From contig DWVJ01000031.1 in the NCBI GenBank assembly GCA_019120315.1, forward strand, positions 1 to 64,000: DNA of 64,000 nucleotides, in the 5' to 3' direction. The stretch comes from Candidatus Ruminococcus avistercoris (GTDB lineage: Bacteria > Bacillota > Clostridia > Lachnospirales > Lachnospiraceae). Below, piece after piece: positions 17,827 through 26,517 of the stretch (positions are counted from its first letter, which is position 1; each line of letters opens with the position of its first letter). Under the pieces are notes generated by a model that saw only the letters and a list, made by a program, of their open reading frames with translations, did no database searches and was not told the DNA's origin. The position numbers and the translations under genes are program-made.

Positions 17827-19023
17827 ATGGGAGAAAAGAAAAAAGTATTTCAGTGTACGGTGTGCGGCAGGATCCACAACCGCGCAGAGGGAAAATGTCC
17901 CTGCGGAGCAGACCTGGCTATTTTCGGAAAGTGGATGGATGATCCGGAAGAGACCATTCAACCGGATCCAATACCGCCAAAACCAGATCCTACGACGCCG
18001 GGGCCGGATCCTGTACCGCCGAAACCGGATCCGACAGTGCCAAAACCGGAACCTGTTTTGCCCCCACCGAAGCCGAAACCACGGATCGGTATTTTTGTAA
18101 AAATTGTTTGTGTCCTGGCAGGAGTTTTCTTGCTTGTGTTAATATCTGCCTTCGCCAGGGCAGTGCTGGATATCTCAGAGAAAGGCTCATCAGAACCGGC
18201 AGAGAAAACGGCAGAACAGACAGCGGAAGATGACGGAGGAGATACTGAACCAACCCCCACGGAAACTCCGGATCCGACTGCGAGCGCGACGCCAACAGAG
18301 GCTACCGATGAAAAAGGGATCATCACCATTTCCAACGGCACAGAAAAAATATTTTTTAATGTTTTTCTGTTTCCCGATTCCGCAGATAAGGGAAGCGATC
18401 TGCAAGGCGCGGATCTCGTTCAGGTAAGCGGAGAAGAAATAACGGCCAGCATTCCGTTCAGAGAAGAGAAGAACTGTAACATAACCGTGGTGATGGAAGA
18501 TGGAAACATTTTGGAATTTTTTGATGTCTTTCTTGTTCACAACGATCATATCACAATCAGCGAGACGGTAAACGGAGGCTCTATTGACATTATGCGCGAT
18601 GGCAGGCAAAGCACAGTGTATGGAGAAAAGCGGTCTTATACAGAGGCATTTGAATATACAAGACTTCGTCTGATTTCTTTTCTGAACGGCAGTAATTACG
18701 AGTTTACCGAAATCTATATCTACGAATCGGACGCTAAGACAATAGGGGATAATCTGGCAGAACTCAAGCTGAAAGATGGAAAATGGAGTCCCTATGACGT
18801 TTTAAAATTTAACACAGATTCCACGAAGACAAAAGACATTTATCTGATTGATTCAGAAGGAAACGGCTGGCTGTATGAGAATGTGAATCTTTCCAGGGTA
18901 TTCTGTCTTGATAACGATCTGGACGAAGAAGGGAATCCTGAATTACTTCTTATACGATCCGGGGAAGATGTAGAGATTATATCTGGTGTATTTTATCAGG
19001 ATCAAGATGACGAAACGACATAG
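17827..19023 (+). CDS. zinc-ribbon membrane protein with Pro-rich linker, paralog 1
   Basis: The 398-residue protein starts with a cytoplasmic zinc ribbon (C10, C13, C24, C26 in a CxxC...CxC pattern). A Pro/Asp/Lys repeat linker (about 45-87) with PKPDPT-like units, one membrane helix (88-110), a Thr/Pro-rich outer stalk and an outer domain of about 230 residues follow. The outer domain appears as two similar halves containing ISNGTE and LNGSNYEF blocks. I do not recognise the outer domain. It has a sister gene 12 bp downstream. The last genes of the protease operon, these two could be its substrates or ligand sensors; that is inference. Confidence 0.75.
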   Translation: MGEKKKVFQCTVCGRIHNRAEGKCPCGADLAIFGKWMDDPEETIQPDPIPPKPDPTTPGPDPVPPKPDPTVPKPEPVLPPPKPKPRIGIFVKIVCVLAGVFLLVLISAFARAVLDISEKGSSEPAEKTAEQTAEDDGGDTEPTPTETPDPTASATPTEATDEKGIITISNGTEKIFFNVFLFPDSADKGSDLQGADLVQVSGEEITASIPFREEKNCNITVVMEDGNILEFFDVFLVHNDHITISETVNGGSIDIMRDGRQSTVYGEKRSYTEAFEYTRLRLISFLNGSNYEFTEIYIYESDAKTIGDNLAELKLKDGKWSPYDVLKFNTDSTKTKDIYLIDSEGNGWLYENVNLSRVFCLDNDLDEEGNPELLLIRSGEDVEIISGVFYQDQDDETT

Positions 19024-19034
19024 AGGTGAGAAGA

Positions 19035-20240
19035 ATGGACAGCAGAGAAAACAAAAGAATGTTTCAATGTATGGTATGCGGCAGAATTCACAGCCGCGCA
19101 GAGGGAAGATGTCCCTGCGGAGCGGATCTGGCTGTTTTCGGGAAGTGGCTGGATGAACCGGACCTACCGGAACCGGATATACTGAAACCGGATCCACCGG
19201 AACCTGTACCGCCGGAACCGGATCCACCAGAACCCGATCCTGTACCAATAAAAAAAGGCCGCAGATTTCTGAAGGTTGCCGGTATCCTGGCCGGAGCCTT
19301 TGTGATTTTTCTGATATGCATTTTTATCCTGGATACAATGAATCACAGACAGGATGACGATCCGGGTCATGGAGAAGAAACGGCAGATGCGGCGGAAAAA
19401 CAATCCGATGATTCCGCTGCAGATTCCACAGATACACCGATGCCTTCCGAATCAGCAGTTCCGACACAGAAAGCGGCTGCTGATTCGGAAGAGGAAGAAT
19501 CTTCTAAGCTCACCTTAACCTCAATTTCAAATGAGACGGATGATGTGATTTATTCTATTGCCGTTTATCCAAGGATACCGGAAGGACCTGGAAGGGAAGT
19601 GCTGGGACGCGAAACAATTTTACTGGATGGATATACACAGGAAATAGAAACATCCGTTTCCAACGCAGAACAATACGAAATAGCAATGATAACAGAAAAT
19701 GGAGAAGTGATGTTGTTTGACAGTCTTGTACTGCAAATGGGGGATTCTCTCAAAGTATCTGAAGAGGGAACCATTCCTGTCCTGACGATACAAAACAGAG
19801 CCGGTGAAGAAATTTCCGCAGAGGGAATAAAAACAAGTTATCAGGAAGTGTACGGGGGCGCTCCGAACGTTAACATTCCTTTTTGTAATGCCACAAACAA
19901 TAATTTTAAAGAGTTGTACTTATATGAAACGGAAACGGATGATATGGGAAATAATATCGTGGCGGATTCATTAAAAGACGGTCTTTTAAACCCCTATGAT
20001 AATCTCAAAATGGATATAGATCTCAGTACAAATCAGGATGTTTATCTTGTAGATGAAAGAGGTTGGACATGGTATTTTGAAAATGTGGATTTTTCCGGTG
20101 TGTATTGCATTTTTGTTCGTGTAAATGACAACAATATGCCGGAACTTTTGCTGCGGTATTCTTATACCGAAGCAAACGCGGTAACCGGAATATTTTATAA
20201 TAATAATGAACTTGAACATAAAAGTCCGGTGTACCGTTGA
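19035..20240 (+). CDS. zinc-ribbon membrane protein with Pro-rich linker, paralog 2
   Basis: A 401-residue sister of the preceding protein. The zinc ribbon (C12, C15, C26, C28) and the following ADLAVFGKW segment are nearly identical to the paralog. The Pro-rich linker uses PEPDPPEP-type units, followed by a membrane helix (about 80-99) and an outer domain with a shared closing pattern (YLVDERGWTWYFENVDFSGVYC). ATG 19035 is preferred over GTG 19026 because GAGGTGAG lies just before it. The outer domain is much less conserved than the ribbon, which suggests duplication followed by divergence of ligand or target. A 9-bp stem-loop follows. Confidence 0.75.
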   Translation: MDSRENKRMFQCMVCGRIHSRAEGRCPCGADLAVFGKWLDEPDLPEPDILKPDPPEPVPPEPDPPEPDPVPIKKGRRFLKVAGILAGAFVIFLICIFILDTMNHRQDDDPGHGEETADAAEKQSDDSAADSTDTPMPSESAVPTQKAAADSEEEESSKLTLTSISNETDDVIYSIAVYPRIPEGPGREVLGRETILLDGYTQEIETSVSNAEQYEIAMITENGEVMLFDSLVLQMGDSLKVSEEGTIPVLTIQNRAGEEISAEGIKTSYQEVYGGAPNVNIPFCNATNNNFKELYLYETETDDMGNNIVADSLKDGLLNPYDNLKMDIDLSTNQDVYLVDERGWTWYFENVDFSGVYCIFVRVNDNNMPELLLRYSYTEANAVTGIFYNNNELEHKSPVYR

Positions 20241-20286
20241 TTTATTTTGTTCATAGCAAACGCATAACGTTATATTCTTGTGCTAT

Positions 20287-20310
20287 GGGGTGCAGTATCT
20301 GCTGCACCCC
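20287..20310. other. stem-loop between convergent genes
   Basis: GGGGTGCAG (20287-20295) pairs with CTGCACCCC (20302-20310). It has no clear T-tract on either strand but lies between two convergent stop codons, so it probably helps end or protect both transcripts. Confidence 0.5.
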
Positions 20311-20327
20311 GGTAACTGGCGGCAGCT

Positions 20328-21287
20328 TTATGCCAGCACGTGCTCCTTTTCCAGTTCCGTCTTGAATCTTTGAACAGTTGTCAAATCCACATCCAGTAAA
20401 TCCGCGATGGATTCAGGATTAAGGTTTCTGGACAGATTTTTACGGATCAGCTTTTTCAGGAGTTCCTCTTTTCCTTTTTCTTTAGAATCTCTGATCAGAT
20501 CGTCAATTGCTTTACACATGTTTACGTTCCCCTTTCTTTTTTCATTTCTTTTTTCGTTTAATCGTGTCAGTTCTTTTGTATTGGAGAGGGAGGAAATCAG
20601 CTCGTATGCATCTGCCGGCAGTTGTGTAAAACCAGCCTGTTCTGTCTGTATAAACTGCAGCAGGCCGTCCCGATCATCCATATGATGCAAAAAGCCGAAT
20701 ACCAGCTTCAGATCCGTCTGAAAGTGGACAGCCATCGGACAGTTTCCTGCCTCGATGATGTTAATGCGATAATCCGGAACGATTTCCCACAGCTCCGGCG
20801 GGATTCCCTCCGGATTTAACATCATTTTCAGACTTCTCGGACCATCCCAGTGTTTTCCGTAATACAATACGAGTGTGATGACAGGATGCAGGCGATCGTT
20901 TTTAGAAAGCCCTGACAAAAATTCGTCATCTGACAAATCTTTCTTTTTCGCATGTTCCTGTTTTATGGATACAATTTGCTGCATATAACGGCTCACGTCA
21001 TATTTCATCACACGGATCGGCATGATATAATCCACATAGCTTTGATTCTCAACACCAAGAATAAAAAATTGGATACCACATGCTACGATCTGAATGAGAT
21101 CGCGGTACCCCTTTTGGGTTTTATGGGATTTTCCACTTCTCTCGAAAGGATATTCAGTACAGTCTGCTTCACGAATGTCTTCCGGACGGATAAATTGCTC
21201 TCCGCCAAAAACACAGGCATTAAGTAAATCAGCCAGACGGCTTTTATCTTTCAGATAAGCTGCCGCGAGTATATCTTTTTGTGGCAT
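20328..21287 (-). CDS. Rpn-family recombination-promoting nuclease / putative transposase
   Basis: A 319-residue protein of the PD-(D/E)XK nuclease superfamily. D63 (YRDLIQ) and E80-N-Q82 (GVENQ) match the Rpn active-site layout (Asp, then ExQ). The C-terminus ends in a helix-turn-helix-like segment (ESIADLLDVDLTTVQRF). Rpn proteins such as RpnA of E. coli promote RecA-independent recombination; some are linked to mobile DNA. No terminal repeats flank the gene, so it is not an insertion sequence here. ATG 21287 follows AAGGAG. It is the only minus-strand gene in the first 33 kb and borders the accessory block. Confidence 0.8.
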   Translation of the reverse strand: MPQKDILAAAYLKDKSRLADLLNACVFGGEQFIRPEDIREADCTEYPFERSGKSHKTQKGYRDLIQIVACGIQFFILGVENQSYVDYIMPIRVMKYDVSRYMQQIVSIKQEHAKKKDLSDDEFLSGLSKNDRLHPVITLVLYYGKHWDGPRSLKMMLNPEGIPPELWEIVPDYRINIIEAGNCPMAVHFQTDLKLVFGFLHHMDDRDGLLQFIQTEQAGFTQLPADAYELISSLSNTKELTRLNEKRNEKRKGNVNMCKAIDDLIRDSKEKGKEELLKKLIRKNLSRNLNPESIADLLDVDLTTVQRFKTELEKEHVLA

Positions 21288-21336
21288 ATAGACTCCTTTC
21301 TGTCAAATGCCGCAAGGAATGTAGTTCCTTTCTTTG

Positions 21337-21365
21337 ATTATACATGATTATTTTAAGATGTGCAA
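21337..21365 (-). promoter_or_regulatory. sigma-A promoter of the Rpn-family gene
   Basis: On the minus strand, TTGCAC (plus 21360-21365) and TATAAT (plus 21337-21342) are 17 bp apart. The remaining AT-rich stretch 21366-21557 before the next plus gene holds no other gene that I can support. Confidence 0.7.
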
Positions 21366-21557
21366 ATAAAAAATTTGCAAAATTGACGTGAAATAGAATT
21401 TCGACATTTGACTACATCAAAACATTTTGGAAATAATCGGCCGAGCGGCCATTTGAAATTGGACGGGAAAATGAATAGAGTGTTTGAAATATATCACATA
21501 TTTGAGAAGAAAACAAGAAACATTTTGTTGCACCTTTACAGAAATGGAGGAAGTCCT

Positions 21558-22973
21558 ATGAAGAAAAATCCCGTAGAATATTACGCCCATGCAGCATCGC
21601 AGAGGATCGTCTGTCTGGAAGAACCTTTTTCTGTCATGGCAGTGAATGGGGAGGGGGAAATAAAGGTAAGTACTCCTGCAAGAAAAAAGATAGCGGAGGA
21701 ATGGAACAGAACAAAAAACAATCTCGCCATCGCGGGATCTTCCTTCTTTTATGCTGTCCTGAAAACAGACGGAACCGTCCGGGTATGGGGACTGACCGAT
21801 CAGACAGATCAAAAGCTGAAACAGCAGACAAAAAACTGGCATAAGGTAAAATGGATCACGGCCATCGGCAGCCGTCTGCTGGCAGTTCATCAAGACGGCA
21901 GTTTATCTTGCGCCGGCTTATCAGAACCCTGTCATGACAGCATCGAAAACAGATGGAAACATATCGTATCATTGTCAGCCGGGACAAGAATTATCGCCGG
22001 CCTTAGAAAAGACGGGAGAGTTCTGATCGCAGGAAAATTTCAGGAAGAAAAATTTGGCGCCGGCGATTGGAGCGACATAACTCAGATCGCCTGTGGATCT
22101 GATCATGTAGCCGGCTGTAAAAAGGACGGCGCCGTACTGGCAGTCGGCTGCGACCGGTACGAACAGTGCAAAACCGGATCCTGGAAGGATATCGTCAGCA
22201 TCGCCTGCGGGGATGCTCACACGGCAGGAGTAAGAAGAGACGGTACAGTGACAGCCTGCGGAGACGATTCCCACGGCCAGTGTCAGGTGGAACATTGGAA
22301 AGATATCATCGCTGTCGCCGCAGGCCCCTGGCATACCATCGGTATCCGAAAGGACGGCCTGATCCAGTATACAGGAGGAAGAGGAGAAAGGTATGGGATC
22401 ATCCCGTGGAAACTTTTTTCCCGCTTTCAGTATGAACAGTATGAAATACTGCACCGAAAATACCAGCCGGATTTTCTGGAACTGGCAGATCGATGTTCCA
22501 CAGGAGACAGTAATGCCATGCTGCAGATGGCCTGCTGGTTTTGGCGTCAGAAATGCTCAGACAGAAAGAGAGAAAAGTTTTACAATCGGGCAGCATGCAC
22601 CTGGATGGTGAGGGCTGCCGAATACGGAAACCGAAAAGCCGCCGCATTCTTAAAAAAGCATCCCGACTGTTATGCTCTTTGCTATCTGCCGGGAGGCATG
22701 CTCGTAAAGAAGGATGAGGATCTGCGAATCCAGGCAGAAATATTGAGAGATCTGGGGTTTCTGGAGATCCTGGGCGAAAAAAGGATCACTCTGCGCGGTC
22801 CGACAGATGAAGGTCTGTACTATTATGAAACTTATGCAGGATATGAAGGAGCAGATTCAGACGGATTCGGTATGGAGGAAGAATACGATTATCACTTTTA
22901 TGACGAATTTCTGAACCATATCTGTACCTGCGCATCCCTCACCCGTCAGGAGTTTGAAAGAGATTTCCCTTGA
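21558..22973 (+). CDS. RCC1-repeat protein with Sel1-like C-terminal region
   Basis: A 471-residue protein without signal peptide or membrane helix. Residues about 55-275 hold at least four RCC1-type repeats of roughly 40 residues, each with a W-x-D-I...IACG-x-x-H-x-x-G...DG pattern, which predicts a partial beta-propeller. Residues about 300-375 resemble Sel1/TPR helical repeats (GDSNAMLQMACWFW, AAEYGNRKAAAFL). The tail is acidic and rich in Tyr/Asp. The long open frame back to 21408 was rejected: ATG 21558 follows TGGAGG. RCC1-like proteins in bacteria are poorly understood; protein-protein binding is the most likely role. Confidence 0.78.
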   Translation: MKKNPVEYYAHAASQRIVCLEEPFSVMAVNGEGEIKVSTPARKKIAEEWNRTKNNLAIAGSSFFYAVLKTDGTVRVWGLTDQTDQKLKQQTKNWHKVKWITAIGSRLLAVHQDGSLSCAGLSEPCHDSIENRWKHIVSLSAGTRIIAGLRKDGRVLIAGKFQEEKFGAGDWSDITQIACGSDHVAGCKKDGAVLAVGCDRYEQCKTGSWKDIVSIACGDAHTAGVRRDGTVTACGDDSHGQCQVEHWKDIIAVAAGPWHTIGIRKDGLIQYTGGRGERYGIIPWKLFSRFQYEQYEILHRKYQPDFLELADRCSTGDSNAMLQMACWFWRQKCSDRKREKFYNRAACTWMVRAAEYGNRKAAAFLKKHPDCYALCYLPGGMLVKKDEDLRIQAEILRDLGFLEILGEKRITLRGPTDEGLYYYETYAGYEGADSDGFGMEEEYDYHFYDEFLNHICTCASLTRQEFERDFP

Positions 22974-23031
22974 AAATCCTTCTGCTTTATTGTAGTATAG
23001 AACGGATAGTGAGCAAGGGAGCCAGGATCTG

Positions 23032-23835
23032 ATGAAGGATTATGTGATAAAGCATTATGAAATTCACTCTGAAAAACTGAACAGCCGGAAGCAATCCATC
23101 CGGATTATCTTTATCAGTGATTTTCACAACGCCCGTTTCGGAGGTAAGTGGGCACGGCTGGCAGCGGATCTGAAATCTCTGCACGCTGATCTGATCCTCA
23201 TCGGCGGCGATATCGTGGTGGGAAAACCGGATCATGACATGGCAAATACAAAAAAGCTTCTGTCCATCCTGCCAAAGGATGTTCCGGTTTATGCCGCTAA
23301 CGGCAACCATGAATACCGGCTGAAGATTTATCCGGAGGTTTACGGCTCCATGTACGGGCAGTACCGGAAACTGCTGGATCAGTACCACGTTTTTCTGCTG
23401 GAAAATGAGAGTGTTTCCCTGCAAATCCACGGAACCTCCCTGAAAATCAGCGGGTATGAACTGCCCAGAGAGTACTACCAGCGGTTTTACCGGGGCGGAC
23501 TGCCGCCGGAAAAGCTGTATGAAGTGTTTCCCGAAAAAAAAGAAGACGCTTATCGGATTTTGCTGGCTCATTATCCCAAATATTTTGAAACATACGTATC
23601 CTGGAAGGCGGATCTGATTCTGTCCGGCCATTACCACGGCGGTATCGTCCGTCTGGGAGGAAAGTACCCGGTGGTGGGAAACGACTTTACCCTGTTCCCA
23701 AAGTACGCCTACGGATACTATGAAAAAGAGCAGTCGGTGATGCTGGTCAGCGCCGGACTGGGAGAGCATACCATTCCCTTAAGGCTTGGGAATCCCCGGG
23801 AACTGGTGGTAGCGGATATAAAAGGAAAGAGATGA
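23032..23835 (+). CDS. metallophosphoesterase (YkuE-like)
   Basis: A 267-residue calcineurin-type phosphoesterase. The metal-binding motifs appear in order: DFHN (near 30), GGDI (near 62), GNHE (near 89), an AHYP segment (near 183) and GHYHGG (near 202). No signal peptide is seen. Related YkuE-type enzymes act on lipids or nucleotides; the substrate here is unknown. ATG 23032 has only a weak Shine-Dalgarno (GGGAGCCAGG). The gene overlaps scpA by 4 bp (ATGA), so it is probably cotranscribed with the chromosome segregation genes. A TTGAAA/TAGTAT pair at 22970-22998 is a possible promoter. Confidence 0.88.
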   Translation: MKDYVIKHYEIHSEKLNSRKQSIRIIFISDFHNARFGGKWARLAADLKSLHADLILIGGDIVVGKPDHDMANTKKLLSILPKDVPVYAANGNHEYRLKIYPEVYGSMYGQYRKLLDQYHVFLLENESVSLQIHGTSLKISGYELPREYYQRFYRGGLPPEKLYEVFPEKKEDAYRILLAHYPKYFETYVSWKADLILSGHYHGGIVRLGGKYPVVGNDFTLFPKYAYGYYEKEQSVMLVSAGLGEHTIPLRLGNPRELVVADIKGKR

Positions 23836-24593
23836 GTATGGGTATACCGGTGAAACTGCAGGTGTTTGAAGGACCGCTGGATCTTCTTTTGCACCTGATT
23901 GATAAAAATAAAATCGATATCTATGATATTCCCATCGTGGAAATAACCAATCAGTACCTGGAATATATCCGGGAAATGCAGCGGCAGGATCTCAATGTCA
24001 TGAGTGAATTCATGGTGATGGCAGCCACGCTGATTGACATCAAATGCCGGATGCTGCTTCCAAAAGAAGTCAATGAAGAGGGAGAAGAGGAAGATCCCAG
24101 AGACGAACTGGTGCAGCGTCTGCTGGAATATAAGATGTACAAATATATGTCCTATGAACTGCGTGACCGGATGGCACAGGCCTCCCGCAGCGTATACCGC
24201 CGCAGTTCCATCCCCAAAGAAGTTCTGTCTTATCGTCCGGAGGTGGACGTACAGGAGTTGGTGGGCGATATGAATCTGGACAAGCTGCGGCGCATTTTTG
24301 AGACAGTCATGAAGCGGCAGGAGGAAAAGCTGGATCCCATCCGCAGTAAATTCGGAAAGATCGAAAAGGAAGAAGTCAGCCTGCCGGATAAGATGACCTA
24401 TGTGGAAGCGTTTGCCAGAAAAAAAAGAAAGTTTTCCTTCCGTGATTTGCTGGAAAAGCAGTGCAGCAAAACCCAGATCGTGGTAACCTTTCTGGCTATT
24501 CTGGAGTTGATGAAGACCGGTCTGATCCGGATCAGCCAGGAACACATTTTCGATGATATTAATATAGAAGTCAGAAGCAGTGAGGGAGCATGA
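23832..24593 (+). CDS. scpA: segregation and condensation protein A
   Basis: The kleisin subunit of the SMC-ScpA-ScpB condensin that compacts and segregates the chromosome. The 253-residue product opens with the hallmark VFEGPLDLLLHLIDKNKIDI, followed by an acidic linker (EEGEEEDPRDE) and a C-terminal winged helix. Two ATG codons lie at 23832 and 23838; the first overlaps the upstream stop as ATGA. scpB follows with another ATGA overlap. Confidence 0.96.
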   Translation: MSMGIPVKLQVFEGPLDLLLHLIDKNKIDIYDIPIVEITNQYLEYIREMQRQDLNVMSEFMVMAATLIDIKCRMLLPKEVNEEGEEEDPRDELVQRLLEYKMYKYMSYELRDRMAQASRSVYRRSSIPKEVLSYRPEVDVQELVGDMNLDKLRRIFETVMKRQEEKLDPIRSKFGKIEKEEVSLPDKMTYVEAFARKKRKFSFRDLLEKQCSKTQIVVTFLAILELMKTGLIRISQEHIFDDINIEVRSSEGA

Positions 24594-25165
24594 ATAAAGA
24601 AAGATTAAAAGGCGCTGTCGAAGCCATCCTTTTCTCAGCCGGTGATTCCGTGGAGTTATCCCGGATCGCAAAGGCGCTGGAACTTGACAAAGAAACCACA
24701 CAGCAGCTGATCCGTGAGATGATGGATTCCTTTGAACAGGAGGATCGGGGGATCAAAATCATAGAGTTGGAACAGTCCTATCAGATGTGTACGAAACAGG
24801 AATATTATGATTATCTGGTGAAAATGGCCATGGAACCGAAAAAAGCCGTGCTGACAGACGTCATGCTGGAAACCCTTTCCATCATCGCCTACAAACAGCC
24901 TGTTACCCGGATGGAAATTGAAAAAATCCGCGGTGTAAAATGCGACCATGCTGTCAACAAACTGATGGAATACGGTCTGGTACAGGAACTGGGAAGACTG
25001 GACGCCCCGGGAAAACCGATTCTGTTTGGCACCACCGAGGAGTTCCTGCGCACCTTCGGCGTGGAGTCTTCCGAGGAACTTCCCGTCATCGATCCGGTAC
25101 AAATGGAAGATTTTAAAGCGGAAGCAGAAGAGGAAATCGATTTTAACATGAGTTCCTCCTCATAA
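24590..25165 (+). CDS. scpB: segregation and condensation protein B
   Basis: Winged-helix partner of ScpA in the SMC condensin. The 191-residue product has the family pattern AVEAILFSAGDSVELSRIA at the start and the conserved segment ETLSIIAYKQPVTRMEIEKI in the centre. An acidic tail follows. Translation is coupled to scpA through a 4-bp overlap. A terminator lies directly downstream, ending this operon. Confidence 0.96.
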   Translation: MNKERLKGAVEAILFSAGDSVELSRIAKALELDKETTQQLIREMMDSFEQEDRGIKIIELEQSYQMCTKQEYYDYLVKMAMEPKKAVLTDVMLETLSIIAYKQPVTRMEIEKIRGVKCDHAVNKLMEYGLVQELGRLDAPGKPILFGTTEEFLRTFGVESSEELPVIDPVQMEDFKAEAEEEIDFNMSSSS

Positions 25166-25169
25166 TAAG

Positions 25170-25215
25170 GAAAGACCCTTTCGAAACATTTCTTCGAATG
25201 CGGCCTTTCTTTTTT
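25170..25215 (+). terminator. rho-independent terminator after scpB
   Basis: GAAAGACC (25170-25177) pairs with GGCCTTTC (25202-25209) with one mismatch; an inner TTCGAA-type stem lies between. The right arm runs into a T-rich tract. Confidence 0.65.
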
Positions 25216-25296
25216 CACCGGTCTTCTTGCCTTTAAGCATAAACCGTCCGCCGTTTCCATAAAATAAAGAAAACAAACTGCAATGGACGGATCGTT

Positions 25297-26508
25297 ATGA
25301 AAAAGCTGCTGCTGATATGGATCCTTCTTTTGGGAAATCTCTTCCTTTGTCTTCCTGTCAGTGCACAGGAACGGCCTTTGGAAGATGAATTATATGCAGG
25401 TTCCGCCTGCCTGATGGACGGACAGTCCGGAAGAATCCTCTACGAAAAAGACGGTTTCACCAAAAAGGCCAATGCCAGCACCACCAAAATCCTGACCTGT
25501 ATTCTGGCTCTGGAGCAGGGCAGTCTCTCCGACACGGTAACCGTTTCCAAAAGGGCGGCCGGCCAGCCGCCGGTTCATCTTGGCGCACGGGAAGGAGAGA
25601 CCTTTCTGCTGGAGGATCTTCTCTATTCTCTGATGCTGGAATCCCACAACGACACTGCCGTGATGATCGCGGAACATATCGGCGGCAGCGTGGAAGGCTT
25701 TGCCCAGCTGATGAACCAGAAAGCGGAATTGATCGGCTGTGAAAACAGCTATTTTATCACTCCCAACGGCCTGGATGATGCAGATCAAAACGGCTCCCAC
25801 GGCATGACTGCGGCGGATTTAGCCAGAGTGATGCGCTACTGCATCATGGAATCTCCCAAAAAGGAGACTTTTCTGGAAATTACCGGAACCTCCTCCTATA
25901 CTTTCTGGAATCGGGAAGAAACCATTATTTACAACTGTCATAATCACAATGCTTTTCTTTCCATGATGCCCGGAGCGTTGTCCGGGAAAACCGGCTTCAC
26001 TGCCGACGCCGGATATTGTTATGTGGGAGCGCTTCAGCAGGATGGGAAAACACTGATTGTCTCACTGCTGGCCTGCGGCTGGCCCAACCATAAGGATTAC
26101 AAATGGGCCGACACCCGCCTGCTGATGAATTACGGCCTGGATCAATATGAGATATGCGATGTCCTGGACCGCAGTCTTCCTGCCGAGCAGCTGCCGGTAA
26201 AAGACGGACAGCATGAAGGATCCCTGTCCAAGGATTCTTACGTTCCCCTGTCCTATCTGGAAGATATGGGGCAGCAGTCCTTGAACATTTTGCTGGGAAA
26301 AAATGAAAAAGTGGACAGAAAAGTAAATCTTCCGGATATGCTGAAAGCGCCGGTGAAAAAAGGAACTAAGGTCGGAAGCGTATCCTACCTGCTGGAGGAT
26401 GAGGTTCTGAAAACCTATCCTGTCTATACGGCCGGATCCGTGAAGAAGATTGATTTTATCTGGTGCTTTGCTATAATAGGACATAAATACTGCATGAAAG
26501 GAAGTTGA
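25297..26508 (+). CDS. D-alanyl-D-alanine carboxypeptidase (second S11-family copy)
   Basis: A 403-residue secreted or membrane-attached peptidase with a signal peptide (about 1-24). The active-site motifs are S61-T-T-K64, S116-H-N118 and K231-T-G233. SHN replaces the more common SGN. A C-terminal beta domain is followed by a short hydrophobic tail (FIWCFAIIGHKYC), possibly a weak anchor. It trims peptidoglycan pentapeptides; in spore formers such paralogs often serve sporulation. The window also carries dacF at 6222. The 3' end contains the likely glpK promoter. Confidence 0.9.
   Translation: MKKLLLIWILLLGNLFLCLPVSAQERPLEDELYAGSACLMDGQSGRILYEKDGFTKKANASTTKILTCILALEQGSLSDTVTVSKRAAGQPPVHLGAREGETFLLEDLLYSLMLESHNDTAVMIAEHIGGSVEGFAQLMNQKAELIGCENSYFITPNGLDDADQNGSHGMTAADLARVMRYCIMESPKKETFLEITGTSSYTFWNREETIIYNCHNHNAFLSMMPGALSGKTGFTADAGYCYVGALQQDGKTLIVSLLACGWPNHKDYKWADTRLLMNYGLDQYEICDVLDRSLPAEQLPVKDGQHEGSLSKDSYVPLSYLEDMGQQSLNILLGKNEKVDRKVNLPDMLKAPVKKGTKVGSVSYLLEDEVLKTYPVYTAGSVKKIDFIWCFAIIGHKYCMKGS
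26450..26477 (+). promoter_or_regulatory. likely promoter of glpK
   Basis: TTGATT (26450-26455) and TATAAT (26472-26477) with a 16-bp spacer lie inside the 3' end of the carboxypeptidase gene, about 40 bp before glpK. Confidence 0.55.
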
Positions 26509-26517
26509 AACTTACAG

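Noticed and set aside
20328-21287. Complete insertion sequence around the Rpn-family gene
   Set aside because: No terminal inverted repeats or target duplications could be found at its flanks; only a short hairpin between convergent genes.
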